A stretch of 64,000 nucleotides of DNA from CAYOUV01 sp964407265 (GCA_964407265.1 CAYOUV010000011.1:1-64000), one strand, 5' to 3'. Positions 25,921 to 34,883 are shown, counted from the stretch's first letter. Made by a program: numbers and translations. The notes: generated by a model not told the origin, from the sequence alone.

Positions 25921-25929
25921 TGCTAATAT
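25921..25929 (+). promoter_or_regulatory. Extended -10 promoter element (TGCTAATAT)
   Basis: TGn precedes TAATAT, 29 bases before the start at 25959, which has GAGGAG as its ribosome site. Confidence 0.5.
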
Positions 25930-25958
25930 ATTTGTAGCAAATCTGAGGAGAAAAGACA

Positions 25959-26840
25959 ATGAAAACTGCGCTTACGGTTGGTCTGATATTGGCGCTGGTA
26001 GGGCTGCTGGTGGCTTCCTTAGGCGCCGTCCAGGTCGCGGGTGGAGCCCCGGTTTCTGATGCGGCTGCCGAAGCAACTGTTAGCGCAACGCCTGAGGCGA
26101 CTTCTACTCCCGCGACTGCCCCGGTCTTCGCCCTGATCAACATGCCCGACAAGAGCGTTTTGTCGATGCGAGCCGGACCGGGATTGGATTTTCGCCGGGT
26201 GGGCGGCGTGGAAGCCAACATGGTCAATCTCCCGTTGACCGGGAGAATAAAAGGGACAACCCCCAAGGTCTGGTATGAACTCAGGCGTTCGGGGGGTGGG
26301 ACCGGCTGGATCACTTCGTTTTATGTGGCTGAGTATGTTGCCCCCGCTGTATTCTGCCAGGATGATCGGCCCAAGGCTTTGATTACGAATTTTGCCAAAG
26401 CGGTAAACGATTTAGACGGTCAGTTGGTCGCTTCGTTGGTCAGTCCGATGCACGGTGTGACGCTGCGCCTGTGGCGGGATCAACTGGCCTTGAACTATTT
26501 ACGCTACGCGCCTTATCTCTTTTCCAGTGATTACCTGGTGAATTGGGGGCCGCCGCCCGGAGGAGTCAAAGGCGAGGTCGGCTCTCTGCGGGATGCTATC
26601 TATCCGCGTTTGAAGGACGTCTTCGGGGCAGACTATGAGTTGTACTGCAATGATGCCAGCAAGGTCAGTACAGCTTTTCAACCCTGGCGGTCGGAATACA
26701 AGAATATCAATTTTTACACGGTCTACAAGCCGGAGTCGCAGGATGGCAAACGGGATTGGCGAGCCTGGCTGCTGGGTGTGGATTATATGGATGGGAATCC
26801 CTATCTCTTTTCTTTGACCAATTTCCAGTTGGAACCATAA
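25959..26840 (+). CDS. Secreted protein with bacterial SH3 domain
   Basis: 293 aa. Signal/anchor helix (about 5-28), Ala/Thr/Pro linker, then an SH3b-like domain (about 55-125; SMRAGPGLDF, WITSFYV) that usually binds cell-wall peptides. The C-terminal 165 residues are a globular domain I do not recognise. It lies in a single-gene unit with its own promoter and terminator. Likely cell-envelope associated. Confidence 0.75.
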   Translation: MKTALTVGLILALVGLLVASLGAVQVAGGAPVSDAAAEATVSATPEATSTPATAPVFALINMPDKSVLSMRAGPGLDFRRVGGVEANMVNLPLTGRIKGTTPKVWYELRRSGGGTGWITSFYVAEYVAPAVFCQDDRPKALITNFAKAVNDLDGQLVASLVSPMHGVTLRLWRDQLALNYLRYAPYLFSSDYLVNWGPPPGGVKGEVGSLRDAIYPRLKDVFGADYELYCNDASKVSTAFQPWRSEYKNINFYTVYKPESQDGKRDWRAWLLGVDYMDGNPYLFSLTNFQLEP

Positions 26841-26866
26841 AACCGGCTTTGGTGCTTTTTGAGTGC

Positions 26867-26900
26867 AACGGCGGGTAAGATTTGCCCGCCGTTTGTTTTC
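26867..26900 (+). terminator. Intrinsic terminator
   Basis: 9-bp stem AACGGCGGG/CCCGCCGTT with a 9-base loop followed by TGTTTTCT, 26 bases past the preceding stop. Confidence 0.8.
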
Positions 26901-26909
26901 TATATTTAG

Positions 26910-26955
26910 GACAATGATAATATGATATACTATTTATTGTAAAAACTTGCAATAA
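26910..26955 (+). promoter_or_regulatory. Promoter and candidate Fur-family operator of the metal-transport operon
   Basis: TGATATACT (26923-26931) is an extended -10. A Fur-box-like half (CAATGATAAT, 26912-26921) lies just upstream, and an inverted repeat TTATTG (26934-26939) / CAATAA (26950-26955) lies over the probable start of transcription. Autoregulation by the Fur-family product is inferred. Confidence 0.5.
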
Positions 26956-26963
26956 GGAACCCT

Positions 26964-27404
26964 ATGACTTGCGCCTCCCTGTATGCAGATAAAATTCGCG
27001 CGCGCGGCTATCGCATGACGCCGCAGCGCAGGACGATTTTGCATGTCCTGCACCACCATGGTGGTCATCTAACCCCTGCTGAAGTTTACGCGCAGGCGTT
27101 GGTCGATTTACCCGGCATGACCGAGACCACTGTCTACCGTACGCTTGAATTCCTGGCCGAAAATGGGCTGGTCCATCAGGCATATCTGGCAAACGGTCAT
27201 CTGGCTTACGAGATCGCCAGGGAAGATCATCATCACCTGGTCTGCCGTAATTGTGGCGACAATCTTGAGATTGAGCACTCTCTGCTCGAAAAACTATATC
27301 GTCAGTTGGAGGCGGTCAGCGGTTTCAAGCTAACGGGCGGACACGTGACCTTCTTCGGTCTATGCCCGGCGTGTAAAAAGATTCAGAGTGAAACAGGAGA
27401 ATAA
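26964..27404 (+). CDS. Fur-family metal-responsive repressor
   Basis: 146 aa. Winged-helix N-terminus (RMTPQRRTIL, TTVYRTL) and C-terminal dimer/metal domain with HHH and two CxxC pairs (CRNC, CPAC) for structural zinc. It is cotranscribed with a CbiM-CbiQ-CbiO importer (3 bases to the next start), so it probably senses nickel, cobalt or zinc rather than iron. AAGGA ribosome site. The co-gene argument cannot decide which metal. Confidence 0.88.
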   Translation: MTCASLYADKIRARGYRMTPQRRTILHVLHHHGGHLTPAEVYAQALVDLPGMTETTVYRTLEFLAENGLVHQAYLANGHLAYEIAREDHHHLVCRNCGDNLEIEHSLLEKLYRQLEAVSGFKLTGGHVTFFGLCPACKKIQSETGE

Positions 27405-27407
27405 ATC

Positions 27408-28352
27408 ATGTTGTATGCACCTGCTCCCATGCACATCCCGGATGGATTCCTCAGCCTGGCAATCTCGATCTTTAGCTGGGTGATGACAGTCGCAATCCTG
27501 ACGATTGCGATCCGCAAGACGAACAAGGCTCTGGGCGAGCGCCAGGTCCCATTGATGGGAATCATGGCGGCCTTTATTTTCGCGGCCCAGATGATCAACT
27601 TCCCGGTCGCCGGCGGGACCTCCGGTCACCTGCTTGGCGGGGCGCTGGCGGCAATCATCCTGGGACCCTGGGCCGGTATGCTGGTCATGACAGCTGTGAT
27701 CGCTGTCCAGGGTTTGCTCTTTCAGGATGGTGGCCTGTTGGTGATGGGTGCCAATATTTTCAATATGGGCTTGCTGACAGCGGCGGTCGGCTACGGATTG
27801 TATCGTACCGTGATCGGCCGGAGCAATCGCACGAAATTAATCGTCGCTGGTCTGGCAGCCTGGGTCTCGGTGATGACCGGTGCACTGGCTACCTCGCTGG
27901 AATTGTGGTTGAGCGGAACCGCCAAACTGAATATCGTCGTCCCGGCCATGCTGGGAGTCCACACCTTGATTGGCATCGGCGAGGCATTGGTGACCGTCGC
28001 GGCACTGGCATTTATCTTCCGTACCCGCCCCGATCTGCTTGGCGAGCAAAGCGTGTCGGCCAAGGGCGGACGCGGCTGGGTGGTGGCCGGGGCGTTGATC
28101 ACGCTGGCGGTTGTACTGCTTTCGCCTCTGGCTTCGGTCGATCCGGACGGGTTGAACCGCGTGGCGCTAGACCTGGGCTTCTTTGCGACCGAAACGGCTT
28201 CCCCCATCAATATCCTGGGCGGGTATGCCATTCCATTTTTGGGGGAGACGCCGCTTTCCAGGATTTTGGCTGGCGGGTTGGGCGTATTGGTTGTGGCTGG
28301 CGTAGCGCTCCTGGCTGCCCGTTTATTGCGCAAGCGGACCGAAAGTACCTAG
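27408..28352 (+). CDS. cbiM: ECF cobalt/nickel transporter S component CbiM/NikM with fused PDGLE (CbiN-like) domain
   Basis: 314 aa. The metal-site signature MHIPDGFLS begins at residue 8. Six to seven helices follow, and the C-terminal 90 residues carry the PDGL motif plus one helix (CbiN/NikN role), so two transporter parts are fused. AGGAGA seven bases before 27408 supports this start, yet in CbiM the Met-His pair must be the mature N-terminus. Either an ATG at 27429 is used or the first seven residues are removed. Confidence 0.9.
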   Translation: MLYAPAPMHIPDGFLSLAISIFSWVMTVAILTIAIRKTNKALGERQVPLMGIMAAFIFAAQMINFPVAGGTSGHLLGGALAAIILGPWAGMLVMTAVIAVQGLLFQDGGLLVMGANIFNMGLLTAAVGYGLYRTVIGRSNRTKLIVAGLAAWVSVMTGALATSLELWLSGTAKLNIVVPAMLGVHTLIGIGEALVTVAALAFIFRTRPDLLGEQSVSAKGGRGWVVAGALITLAVVLLSPLASVDPDGLNRVALDLGFFATETASPINILGGYAIPFLGETPLSRILAGGLGVLVVAGVALLAARLLRKRTEST

Positions 28353-28366
28353 AAAGAAAATATTGA

Positions 28367-29167
28367 ATGCATGATAACGTTTTTGACCGGTTCCATAGTG
28401 GAGAGAGTCTGCTGCATCGCCTGGATCCGCGCGTCAAAGTGGTGGTCACGGTCATTTTTATCATTTCGAATGTCTTGCTGCCTGATGCAGCTTGGTTGGC
28501 ATTTGGGCTGTCATGGCTGCTTTTGCTAGGCGCAAATATGCTTTCCGGGTTGGGGATCTGGTTCTCTTTCAAACGTTCGTTTGTGGCACTTCCCTTTGCG
28601 CTTGCGGCAGTGACGGCCATCTTTTCAATCCCCGGGAATGCCCTGTGGAACTGGCAGATTGGTTTGCTTACGTTGACCGCCACAGATACTGGCGTTTTGC
28701 GATTCCTGAGTATCCTGGTACGCTCGTGGCTTTCGGTGCAGATGGCGATTTTATTGGTTGCTGTGACTCCTTTCCCGGACCTGATTCACGCTTTCGAGCA
28801 CTTACGCGTTCCCGCGATCCTGACCACGATCGTCGCCTTTCTTTACCGTTACCTATTCGTGCTGACGGACGAGGTGATGCGCTTGATGCGGGCGCGCGAG
28901 TCGCGCAGCGCCACTCTCCCCGGACACAAGTCCGGTGGAAACGTTTTCTGGAGGGCGCGGGTGGTTGGAAATATGACCGGGCAGCTTTTCCTGCGCAGCT
29001 TCGAGCGCAGTGACCGCATCTATAATGCCATGCTGGCGCGCGGCTACCAGGGGCAGATCCGTACCCTCCACGCACACACTATGCACCGAGCGGACTGGCT
29101 GTATGGCCTCGTGGCGGTTGTTTTGATTTTAAGCTTACACGTTGTGGGACATTTCCCCCTGGGATAG
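28367..29167 (+). CDS. cbiQ: ECF transporter transmembrane component CbiQ/EcfT
   Basis: 266 aa with five to six helices. The two ATPase-coupling motifs of EcfT proteins are visible as MRARESR (about 175-181) and MLARGY (about 225-230). It lies between cbiM and the ATPase gene, whose proposed start is 4 bases past this stop. Confidence 0.92.
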   Translation: MHDNVFDRFHSGESLLHRLDPRVKVVVTVIFIISNVLLPDAAWLAFGLSWLLLLGANMLSGLGIWFSFKRSFVALPFALAAVTAIFSIPGNALWNWQIGLLTLTATDTGVLRFLSILVRSWLSVQMAILLVAVTPFPDLIHAFEHLRVPAILTTIVAFLYRYLFVLTDEVMRLMRARESRSATLPGHKSGGNVFWRARVVGNMTGQLFLRSFERSDRIYNAMLARGYQGQIRTLHAHTMHRADWLYGLVAVVLILSLHVVGHFPLG

Positions 29168-29171
29168 ATCT

Positions 29172-29930
29172 ATGCCTGTAGCACATAAGTCTAAATTTGA
29201 TTTTGCACTACCTGAATGTGACGGGGACGTTTTGCAGATCAGCGAATTGAAATTTTCTTATCCTGACGGCCATCAAGCCTTGTACGGGGTCTCGCTGAAT
29301 TTGTGCCAGGGTGACAAGGTCGCTCTGGTCGGCCCAAATGGCGCGGGGAAATCCACGCTGATGCTGCACCTGAATGGGATTTTAAGCGGCCAGGGTCATG
29401 TCAATGTGGGTGGCATGGAACTGACTCATGAAAACCTGCCTATCATCAGGGCTATGGTTGGACTGGTCTTCCAGAACCCGGACGATCAATTATTCTCCCC
29501 GACCGTCTTCGAGGATGTGGCCTTTGGCCCGCTGCACATGGGGTTGCCCGAGGTGGAAGTGCGCGCGCGCGTATCTGAAGCACTGGATCAGGTCCGCATG
29601 AGCAATTTTCGTGACCGCCTGTCGCACCATTTAAGCATGGGCGAGAAGAAACGTATTGCCATAGCGACGGTGCTATCCATGCGTCCACAGATTTTGGTGC
29701 TCGATGAACCTTCGGCTGGGCTCGATCCGCGTGCGCGCCGCTCGCTGATTAACCTGCTGCGCGATCTTCCGATTTCGATGCTTGTGTCGACTCACGACCT
29801 GGCGATGGTCAAGGAGCTTTTTCCGCGCATGGTGATCATGGATGAAGGCCGCATCGTGTCCGACGGGCTGACGATGGAATTATTGGATAATGAAGAGTTG
29901 TTGGAAGCGCATGGGTTGGAAAAGCCATAA
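29172..29930 (+). CDS. cbiO: ECF transporter ATPase CbiO/EcfA
   Basis: 252 aa from ATG 29172; an in-frame TTG at 29142 inside cbiQ is possible but less likely. Walker A GPNGAGKST, signature LSMGEKKR and Walker B ILVLDEP are complete, with the ECF-type Q-loop FQNPDDQLFSP. It energises uptake of Co2+ or Ni2+ through CbiM and CbiQ. Confidence 0.94.
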   Translation: MPVAHKSKFDFALPECDGDVLQISELKFSYPDGHQALYGVSLNLCQGDKVALVGPNGAGKSTLMLHLNGILSGQGHVNVGGMELTHENLPIIRAMVGLVFQNPDDQLFSPTVFEDVAFGPLHMGLPEVEVRARVSEALDQVRMSNFRDRLSHHLSMGEKKRIAIATVLSMRPQILVLDEPSAGLDPRARRSLINLLRDLPISMLVSTHDLAMVKELFPRMVIMDEGRIVSDGLTMELLDNEELLEAHGLEKP

Positions 29931-29953
29931 AAACGATTAACGACGTAGATATG

Positions 29954-29985
29954 AAAAGTGCCCCTGAAATCTCAGGGGCACTTTT
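29954..29985. terminator. Bidirectional terminator between cbiO and metK
   Basis: 14-bp perfect stem AAAAGTGCCCCTGA with a 4-base loop and T4, between convergent genes. Confidence 0.9.
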
Positions 29986-29997
29986 GGTTAGTGCGCT

Positions 29998-31209
29998 CTA
30001 CAGCCCGGCAGCTTTTTTCAAGCCATCGGCTTTGTCGGTTCGTTCCCAGGGGAATTCAACATCGTCGCGGCCAAAGTGACCATAGGCGGCCGTCTTGCGG
30101 TAGATGGGTTTACGCAAACCCAGGTCGCGGATGATCGCGCCTGGACGCAGATCGAAGTGTTCGCTTACCAGATCGGCGATTTTTTCATCGGCGATCTTTC
30201 CCGTACCAAAGGTTTCGACATTGACCGAGAGCGGACGTGCCACCCCGATGGCGTACGCTACCTGGATCTCGCAGCGGTCGGCCAGACCGGCAGCAACCAC
30301 GTTCTTGGCAGCCCAGCGTGCGGCATAAGCAGCCGAGCGATCAACCTTCGTCGGATCTTTACCTGAGAAGGCGCCACCGCCATGGCGGCCCATGCCACCA
30401 TAGGTGTCGACGATGATCTTGCGGCCCGTCACACCGGCGTCACCCTGCGGGCCGCCGATCACGAAGCGCCCGGTCGGGTTGACATAGAACTTGATATCTT
30501 TGTCAACCATCCCTTCGGGCATGCTGGGCAGGATGATGTGTTCGATGACCTGCTCACGAATATCAGCCTGGGACATATCGGGGGCATGCTGGGTGGAAAC
30601 CAGAACCGTATCGATGCGCTTGGGTTTGCCATGTGAGTATTCGACGGTTACCTGGCTCTTACCGTCCGGGCGCAGCCAGGGCAGGCTGCCGTTCCGGCGT
30701 AATTCAGCCAGGCGGCGAGTCAGTTTGTGCGCCAGATAAATTGGCATCGGCATCAGTTCAGGAGTCTCGTTGCAGGCATAACCAAACATCATACCCTGGT
30801 CACCGGCCCCGATCGATTCGATCTCTTCTTCGGACATCTCGCCGATCTTGGCTTCCAGGGCTTTGTCAACGCCCATGGCGATGTCGCCGGACTGCTTGGC
30901 GATGGCAATTAGCACGCCGCAGGTGTTGCCATCCAGGCCTTTATCGCTGTTATCATAACCAATCTCCAGGATGGTTTTGCGGACCAAATCGTCGAAGTTG
31001 ATCTGGGCGCGGGTGGTGATCTCACCCAGGAGCATCACGTAGCCGGTTTTAGTGGCTGTCTCGCAAGCCACACGCGAATACGGATCCTGCTCCAGGCAGG
31101 CATCCAGCACCGCATCGCTGATCTGGTCACAGAGTTTGTCGGGGTGACCTTCGGTCACCGACTCGGACGTGAACATCAGCTTGGGCGAAGTCATAAATGT
31201 ACTACTCAT
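29998..31209 (-). CDS. metK: S-adenosylmethionine synthetase
   Basis: 403 aa from the ATG at 31209 (AAAGG eight bases upstream; a GTG three codons earlier is less likely). GHPDKLCDQ, GAGDQG(M)MFGYA and GGGAFSGKDP(T)KVDRSAAY are the methionine, ATP and Mg/K site signatures. It makes SAM from methionine and ATP. Its mRNA leader is a SAM-I riboswitch, so it is shut down by its own product. Confidence 0.98.
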   Translation of the reverse strand: MSSTFMTSPKLMFTSESVTEGHPDKLCDQISDAVLDACLEQDPYSRVACETATKTGYVMLLGEITTRAQINFDDLVRKTILEIGYDNSDKGLDGNTCGVLIAIAKQSGDIAMGVDKALEAKIGEMSEEEIESIGAGDQGMMFGYACNETPELMPMPIYLAHKLTRRLAELRRNGSLPWLRPDGKSQVTVEYSHGKPKRIDTVLVSTQHAPDMSQADIREQVIEHIILPSMPEGMVDKDIKFYVNPTGRFVIGGPQGDAGVTGRKIIVDTYGGMGRHGGGAFSGKDPTKVDRSAAYAARWAAKNVVAAGLADRCEIQVAYAIGVARPLSVNVETFGTGKIADEKIADLVSEHFDLRPGAIIRDLGLRKPIYRKTAAYGHFGRDDVEFPWERTDKADGLKKAAGL

Positions 31210-31222
31210 TTTGTTCACCTTT

Positions 31223-31262
31223 CTTAAAATTAAAATGCCCTTTCCGGTGATCGTGAAAGGGC
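31223..31262 (-). terminator. Riboswitch expression-platform terminator of metK
   Basis: On the minus strand GCCCTTTC pairs with GAAAGGGC (31237-31262) and is followed by ATTTTAATTTT. The upstream GAGGGCA (about 31282-31288) can pair with TGCCCTTT instead, which gives the competing antiterminator. Confidence 0.85.
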
Positions 31263-31284
31263 AATACGCAAAAACACGGCTGCC

Positions 31285-31399
31285 CTCTCATCTTCCAGAA
31301 CATCCGTCTGCCGGAATTGGCACCGTCCGCTGACTTGCGTCAGTTAGGGGTTGCCGAGGCTTCACAGGGCCGGTCCCTCCGCCTCTCTGGATAAGAGTG
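31285..31399 (-). promoter_or_regulatory. SAM-I (S-box) riboswitch aptamer
   Basis: On the minus strand the aptamer opens with CTCTTATCCAGAGAGG, continues with GGCAACC and GGTGCCAATTCC, and closes with GATGAGAG, the conserved S-box core including the P1 strands. It sits directly before metK and a terminator, so SAM binding is expected to stop transcription. Confidence 0.97.
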
Positions 31400-31464
31400 C
31401 CGATTAGGGCTATGAAATTGTTGGCGGGATAATACCACAGGTGATTGGTTGCGTCAATCTAACA

Positions 31465-31496
31465 CACAGGCCGCCAGAATGTTCTGGCGGCCTGTT
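31465..31496 (-). terminator. Terminator-like hairpin after the formylglycine-type lipoprotein
   Basis: Long GC-rich stem ACAGGCCGCCAGAA with a tight loop, 20 bases beyond the stop at 31516. The T tract is poor (TGTGTGTT). Confidence 0.65.
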
Positions 31497-31515
31497 CTTG
31501 TCAAACTGATCGGTT

Positions 31516-32451
31516 CTATTTATTGGCTGCGCAGCGGAAGCCGATACGATCGTTAGCCTGCCCCATGTAGGCCTCGGATTTGCTGTCGGCGGTCAGGTCG
31601 GGAGCCAGGGAAAAACCGCGGTTGGAGACGCGCAGTTCCTTGAAGCCGTCAGCCCAAGAGCCGCCGCGGATGACCTTACGCGGACCGTTCGCACCAGCCA
31701 CCGGGCCGGTCGGGTTGGCTTCGGGAGCGCCGCTGTAATAAGTGGGACTGTAGAAGTCGGCTACCCATTCCCAGACGTTGCCGGCCAGGTCCAACACGCC
31801 GAAGGGGCTGGCTCCGCCTGGGAAGCTGCCCACGCGGGTGGTGTCGCCGAACTGGTAGTCATAGTTGGCCAGTGAGTTGGTCGGGCTGTCTTCGCCCCAG
31901 GGGAAGCGGCGGTAGTCGGCGCTGCCTCGGGCGGCATATTCCCATTCGGCCTCGGTAGGCAGACGACGTCCAGCCCAGGTGCAATAGTTATTGGCATCTT
32001 GCCAGGAAACGTAGATGACCGGGTAATCCTTGAAGTCGGGGCTGGTGAAGTAGTTGTCACGCGTAGCAGATTTGAATTCGTGTGGCGGGTCGCAGGCACC
32101 GGCCTGGACACACAGCGAGTACATGTAATTGGTGACTTCAACTTTATCCATCCAAAAACCAGTCAGGGTGACTTTGTGCAGCGGTTTTTCGTCCGGTTGG
32201 GCATCCGAGTCAACGCCACCCATCTGGAAACTGCCATCCGGGATGAAGACTTGGGCCATTCCATCTGCTTTGGCGCTGCGTTCGTCCCCGGCCTTGGCGT
32301 TATCCGGGCGTGCGGTAGGGTTGGTGGCAACTTCCTGGGTCGGTAGGGCGGTTGGCAAATTGATTGGTGTTGGCTTAGCCTGCCCAGACGATGATCCACA
32401 AGCTGTCGCGATCAGCGTCAAAACGGCCAGCACGACGTAGACTTTTTTCAT
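31516..32451 (-). CDS. Lipoprotein with formylglycine-generating-enzyme (SUMF1-like) domain
   Basis: 311 aa. The start at 32451 is fixed by a perfect AAGGAGGT upstream. Lipobox IATACG. After a Thr/Pro linker, an FGE-sulfatase-type fold spans about 65-310: FxMGG, VEVTN, VSWxDAxxYCxWAGRRLPTEAEWEYAARG, NVWEWV and RGGSW. The true FGE active-site cysteine pair is not evident, so it is more likely an ergothioneine/sugar-binding or general C-type-lectin-like relative than a sulfatase activator. Confidence 0.85.
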   Translation of the reverse strand: MKKVYVVLAVLTLIATACGSSSGQAKPTPINLPTALPTQEVATNPTARPDNAKAGDERSAKADGMAQVFIPDGSFQMGGVDSDAQPDEKPLHKVTLTGFWMDKVEVTNYMYSLCVQAGACDPPHEFKSATRDNYFTSPDFKDYPVIYVSWQDANNYCTWAGRRLPTEAEWEYAARGSADYRRFPWGEDSPTNSLANYDYQFGDTTRVGSFPGGASPFGVLDLAGNVWEWVADFYSPTYYSGAPEANPTGPVAGANGPRKVIRGGSWADGFKELRVSNRGFSLAPDLTADSKSEAYMGQANDRIGFRCAANK

Positions 32452-32540
32452 CTTGCTACCTCCTTTTGGGGTACGGGATTCGACCCTAGTATATCGGTCA
32501 AGAGCAAGAGCCTCTATCACCCATTTGTAAGGCATAAAGC

Positions 32541-33767
32541 TTAAGGATTTTGGGATGCATAGTTGAGCGCGTACTGAGCGTCGGCGTATCCGGGGCGGGC
32601 CTGCAGGGCTTTGTTCCAGTCGGCCATGGCGCCATTTTTGTCCCCCTGGCGGTAGAGCGCCCAGCCGTGCCACAGCAGCGCTTCTTCAGAATTAGGCGTG
32701 CGCTGTAAGGCATATTTGGTCAGGGTCAGCAGGTCATCGATGCGGTTGGATTGGAAATAAGCGATGAATGGGCCGAACTGGTAGCGCAGCATGCGCTGCG
32801 GCAAGCCCAGGTCACGAGCCTGGTCATAAGCCTGGGATGCCTCGGCATAGCGCTCGGAGGCAACCAGATTAGTGCCCAGATTGAACCAGGCGAAGGGGTC
32901 AGACGGGTGGTTAGTGGTGGCGGTTTGGGAAGCGGATAAGGCCCGCTGGCGGTTGACGTCCGGGTCCCAGTCCGGACCGAGGATGGTCCGTAGTTGGGAT
33001 TCCTGCTCTGGAGGGTAGACCAGCATGTAAACGTAATTGAAGGATTCCCAATTCTGCATCAGCCGCTCATAACCGACTTGCTGGTCGGGTCCCTCGTAGG
33101 AATCCTGGGTTGTAAAGCTCTGGGTCGCGTCATCGTAACCGGTCAGCAGCAGGTAATGCGCCGCCCACAGGTCGTCATTGGGCCAGTAGGGGCCGCGGAA
33201 GGTGAAGGTCTCCTCGATGATAACGGGGAAACCAGCTGCCAGCAAACGTTTGAGCAGGGACAGCTTCCCGTTGACGCGGTATTCAGCGCGCAGCCAGCCG
33301 GCGTGGTTGCGGACGTAGTAGATCATCTCGCTGAGGTTGACGTTGCGATCCTGCTCGACGGGTTTGATGATGTCCGATATGTCGTACTGGCTGCCTTTCC
33401 AGCCGAACATGCGCAGAGCCAGGGCCAATGTAGCCGGGCCGCAGTTATTGGCGCCCTGGGCCTCGTAACTCGGTTTTGGTAACTGGACCGAGGGCGGCAG
33501 CGGGGCGGGGGTGTCGGTTGGGGTTGGCGTGGGCTGGTTGCTGGTCGGGGTTGGCTGCGGAGAAGGGATGGCGGTGCTGGCCTCGGCAAGCGGCGTAGCG
33601 GACCGGGCGGTCGGGACGGGTCCGGCGGGCTGGAGAATGCCGCGCAGGTAAGTGCGGGCGATGTCGATGCGCCAGGACAGGCGGCGCTGGATGGGCGGAA
33701 GCTGGTAAAGCAGGACGGCTGCCAGCAGCAGGCCGAACAGCACCAGGAAAAGTCTCTTTTTGGACAT
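32541..33767 (-). CDS. Membrane-anchored C39-like peptidase with C-terminal TPR repeats
   Basis: 408 aa from the ATG at 33767, which begins a signal anchor (MSKKRLFLVLFG). Proline/threonine linker (about 55-95), then a papain-like C39_2 domain with Cys in GANNCGPAT, His in AAHYLLLTGYDD and Asp in QDSYEG. The C-terminal half holds two to three TPR units (FAWFNLGTNL, ALLWHGWALYRQGD). The reading frame stays open 98 codons upstream to 34061 (see the following entry). Likely an extracytoplasmic peptide-processing enzyme. Confidence 0.8.
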   Translation of the reverse strand: MSKKRLFLVLFGLLLAAVLLYQLPPIQRRLSWRIDIARTYLRGILQPAGPVPTARSATPLAEASTAIPSPQPTPTSNQPTPTPTDTPAPLPPSVQLPKPSYEAQGANNCGPATLALALRMFGWKGSQYDISDIIKPVEQDRNVNLSEMIYYVRNHAGWLRAEYRVNGKLSLLKRLLAAGFPVIIEETFTFRGPYWPNDDLWAAHYLLLTGYDDATQSFTTQDSYEGPDQQVGYERLMQNWESFNYVYMLVYPPEQESQLRTILGPDWDPDVNRQRALSASQTATTNHPSDPFAWFNLGTNLVASERYAEASQAYDQARDLGLPQRMLRYQFGPFIAYFQSNRIDDLLTLTKYALQRTPNSEEALLWHGWALYRQGDKNGAMADWNKALQARPGYADAQYALNYASQNP

Positions 33768-34185
33768 GGGCAGAAGTGTATCAGAATCGCTTGTGACTGT
33801 CGAATAGACGCCGGGATAAAAGTACTGGTTCCGGGAAATTCGATTTTTCCCCACGAAACATGGGCAGCCTGTCTGGTCTTTCCTGGCCTGCCACTCCCGG
33901 ACCCGGTCGAACAATTCTTCCAGGGGCTTTAGATCGGCAATTGGCACGGCCAATTGCCGGATGCGCGTGCGGCTGTATTGGTAGACGCGACTACCGGCTG
34001 GGACGACCTCCGCCCCGCGGCGAAATTCGTCGCGAGTCAGATATCCGGTCAGCGCTGCGACTTAAAATCCTACCTGATCACACACCGGGGCCAGATCAAG
34101 CAGATCCGCCCACGATACGTCGCAGCCGGGCGAAAGGCGAGCAGCACATGCGGTTGTATGTGTAAGGTAGTGAGCGGCAGGCGGA
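33768..34185 (-). other. Region with decayed or unrecognised coding sequence
   Basis: No complete gene. On the minus strand a single frame reads as plausible protein from 34185 to 33768, broken only by a TAA at 34062-34064. Its downstream half is in frame with the C39 peptidase. Residues such as RDEFRRGAEVV and LEELFDRVREW look coding-like, and a CPC motif occurs near the end. I cannot name a family. It lies between a toxin gene and the peptidase, where gene debris is common. Confidence 0.4.
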
Positions 34186-34563
34186 TTATTTTTTCTTTTC
34201 GATATATCTGACTTTTTCGAGGCCCTTTAAATCGGCATCCTGTGTCCACAATTCAGCATCTAAGGCATGTGCGGTGGCAAGGATCATGCTGTCTGCCATG
34301 GGGATTTGTAAATCGCCAGAGAGTTTAGCGGCGTTGAGTGCCAGTGTTGAGTCAAGGTCGATGACCTGCCCTTGCATCATGGCTGTAACCGCTTGCAGCG
34401 CAGCCTCGTCGCTTTTCTGCTGGCGCATACGCTTGAAGACTTCAAAAACAATGATGGTTGGCACAACCAATTCATCCGTTTTTTCGATGGCAGGCGCGAA
34501 GAAATCTGCGTTGACGTCATCAGCAAAATATTCCAGCCAGCCGGATGAATCGACCACGTTCAT
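34186..34563 (-). CDS. vapC: VapC-type PIN-domain toxin
   Basis: 125 aa, typical for VapC. Acidic PIN residues are visible at D5 (VVDSSGW), the Glu in IVFEVFKR, the Asp in MADSMIL and the Asp pair in TQDADLKG. VapC toxins are RNases, usually cutting tRNA or rRNA. It overlaps the antitoxin stop by 4 bases (ATGA). Confidence 0.93.
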   Translation of the reverse strand: MNVVDSSGWLEYFADDVNADFFAPAIEKTDELVVPTIIVFEVFKRMRQQKSDEAALQAVTAMMQGQVIDLDSTLALNAAKLSGDLQIPMADSMILATAHALDAELWTQDADLKGLEKVRYIEKKK

Positions 34564-34766
34564 ACGCGGTCAGCCTCGCGCTGAACGGAAGTGTCAATTC
34601 CCCTGGCGAAGCCACGCAGTTGTTCGACCGGCATTACAGGAACAAGCTCAATGCGTCCCTGATACGCTACAACCTGTATTTTCTGACCAACGCGGATGTC
34701 CAATGCTTTTCGGATATTTTTGGGGATGACAACCTGATATTTTGGGGAAACAGTCACAGTTTCCAT
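34560..34766 (-). CDS. vapB: AbrB/SpoVT-type antitoxin VapB
   Basis: 68 aa. The swapped-hairpin DNA-binding motif VSPKYQVVIPKNIRKALDI is at the N-terminus, and the C-terminal tail would wrap the toxin. AGGAG lies six bases upstream. With VapC it forms a type II toxin-antitoxin operon that usually represses itself. Confidence 0.92.
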   Translation of the reverse strand: METVTVSPKYQVVIPKNIRKALDIRVGQKIQVVAYQGRIELVPVMPVEQLRGFARGIDTSVQREADRV

Positions 34767-34883
34767 ACGAAACTCCTATCGATGAGCAGAACGTATTACG
34801 AAACAACTATAGCTCATTTGCGAATAGAATGCAACCTCCTTGTTTGCCACCAGCGAGTCCCCGCAGGCTATAAACCTAATTCC

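Noticed and set aside
31516..32451. Calling the lipoprotein a sulfatase-activating enzyme
   Set aside because: Only the fold signatures are seen; active cysteines and a sulfatase neighbour are missing.
33954..34211. Plus-strand 85-codon frame in the toxin-peptidase gap
   Set aside because: The minus-strand reading looks more protein-like and no ribosome site or family match supports this one.
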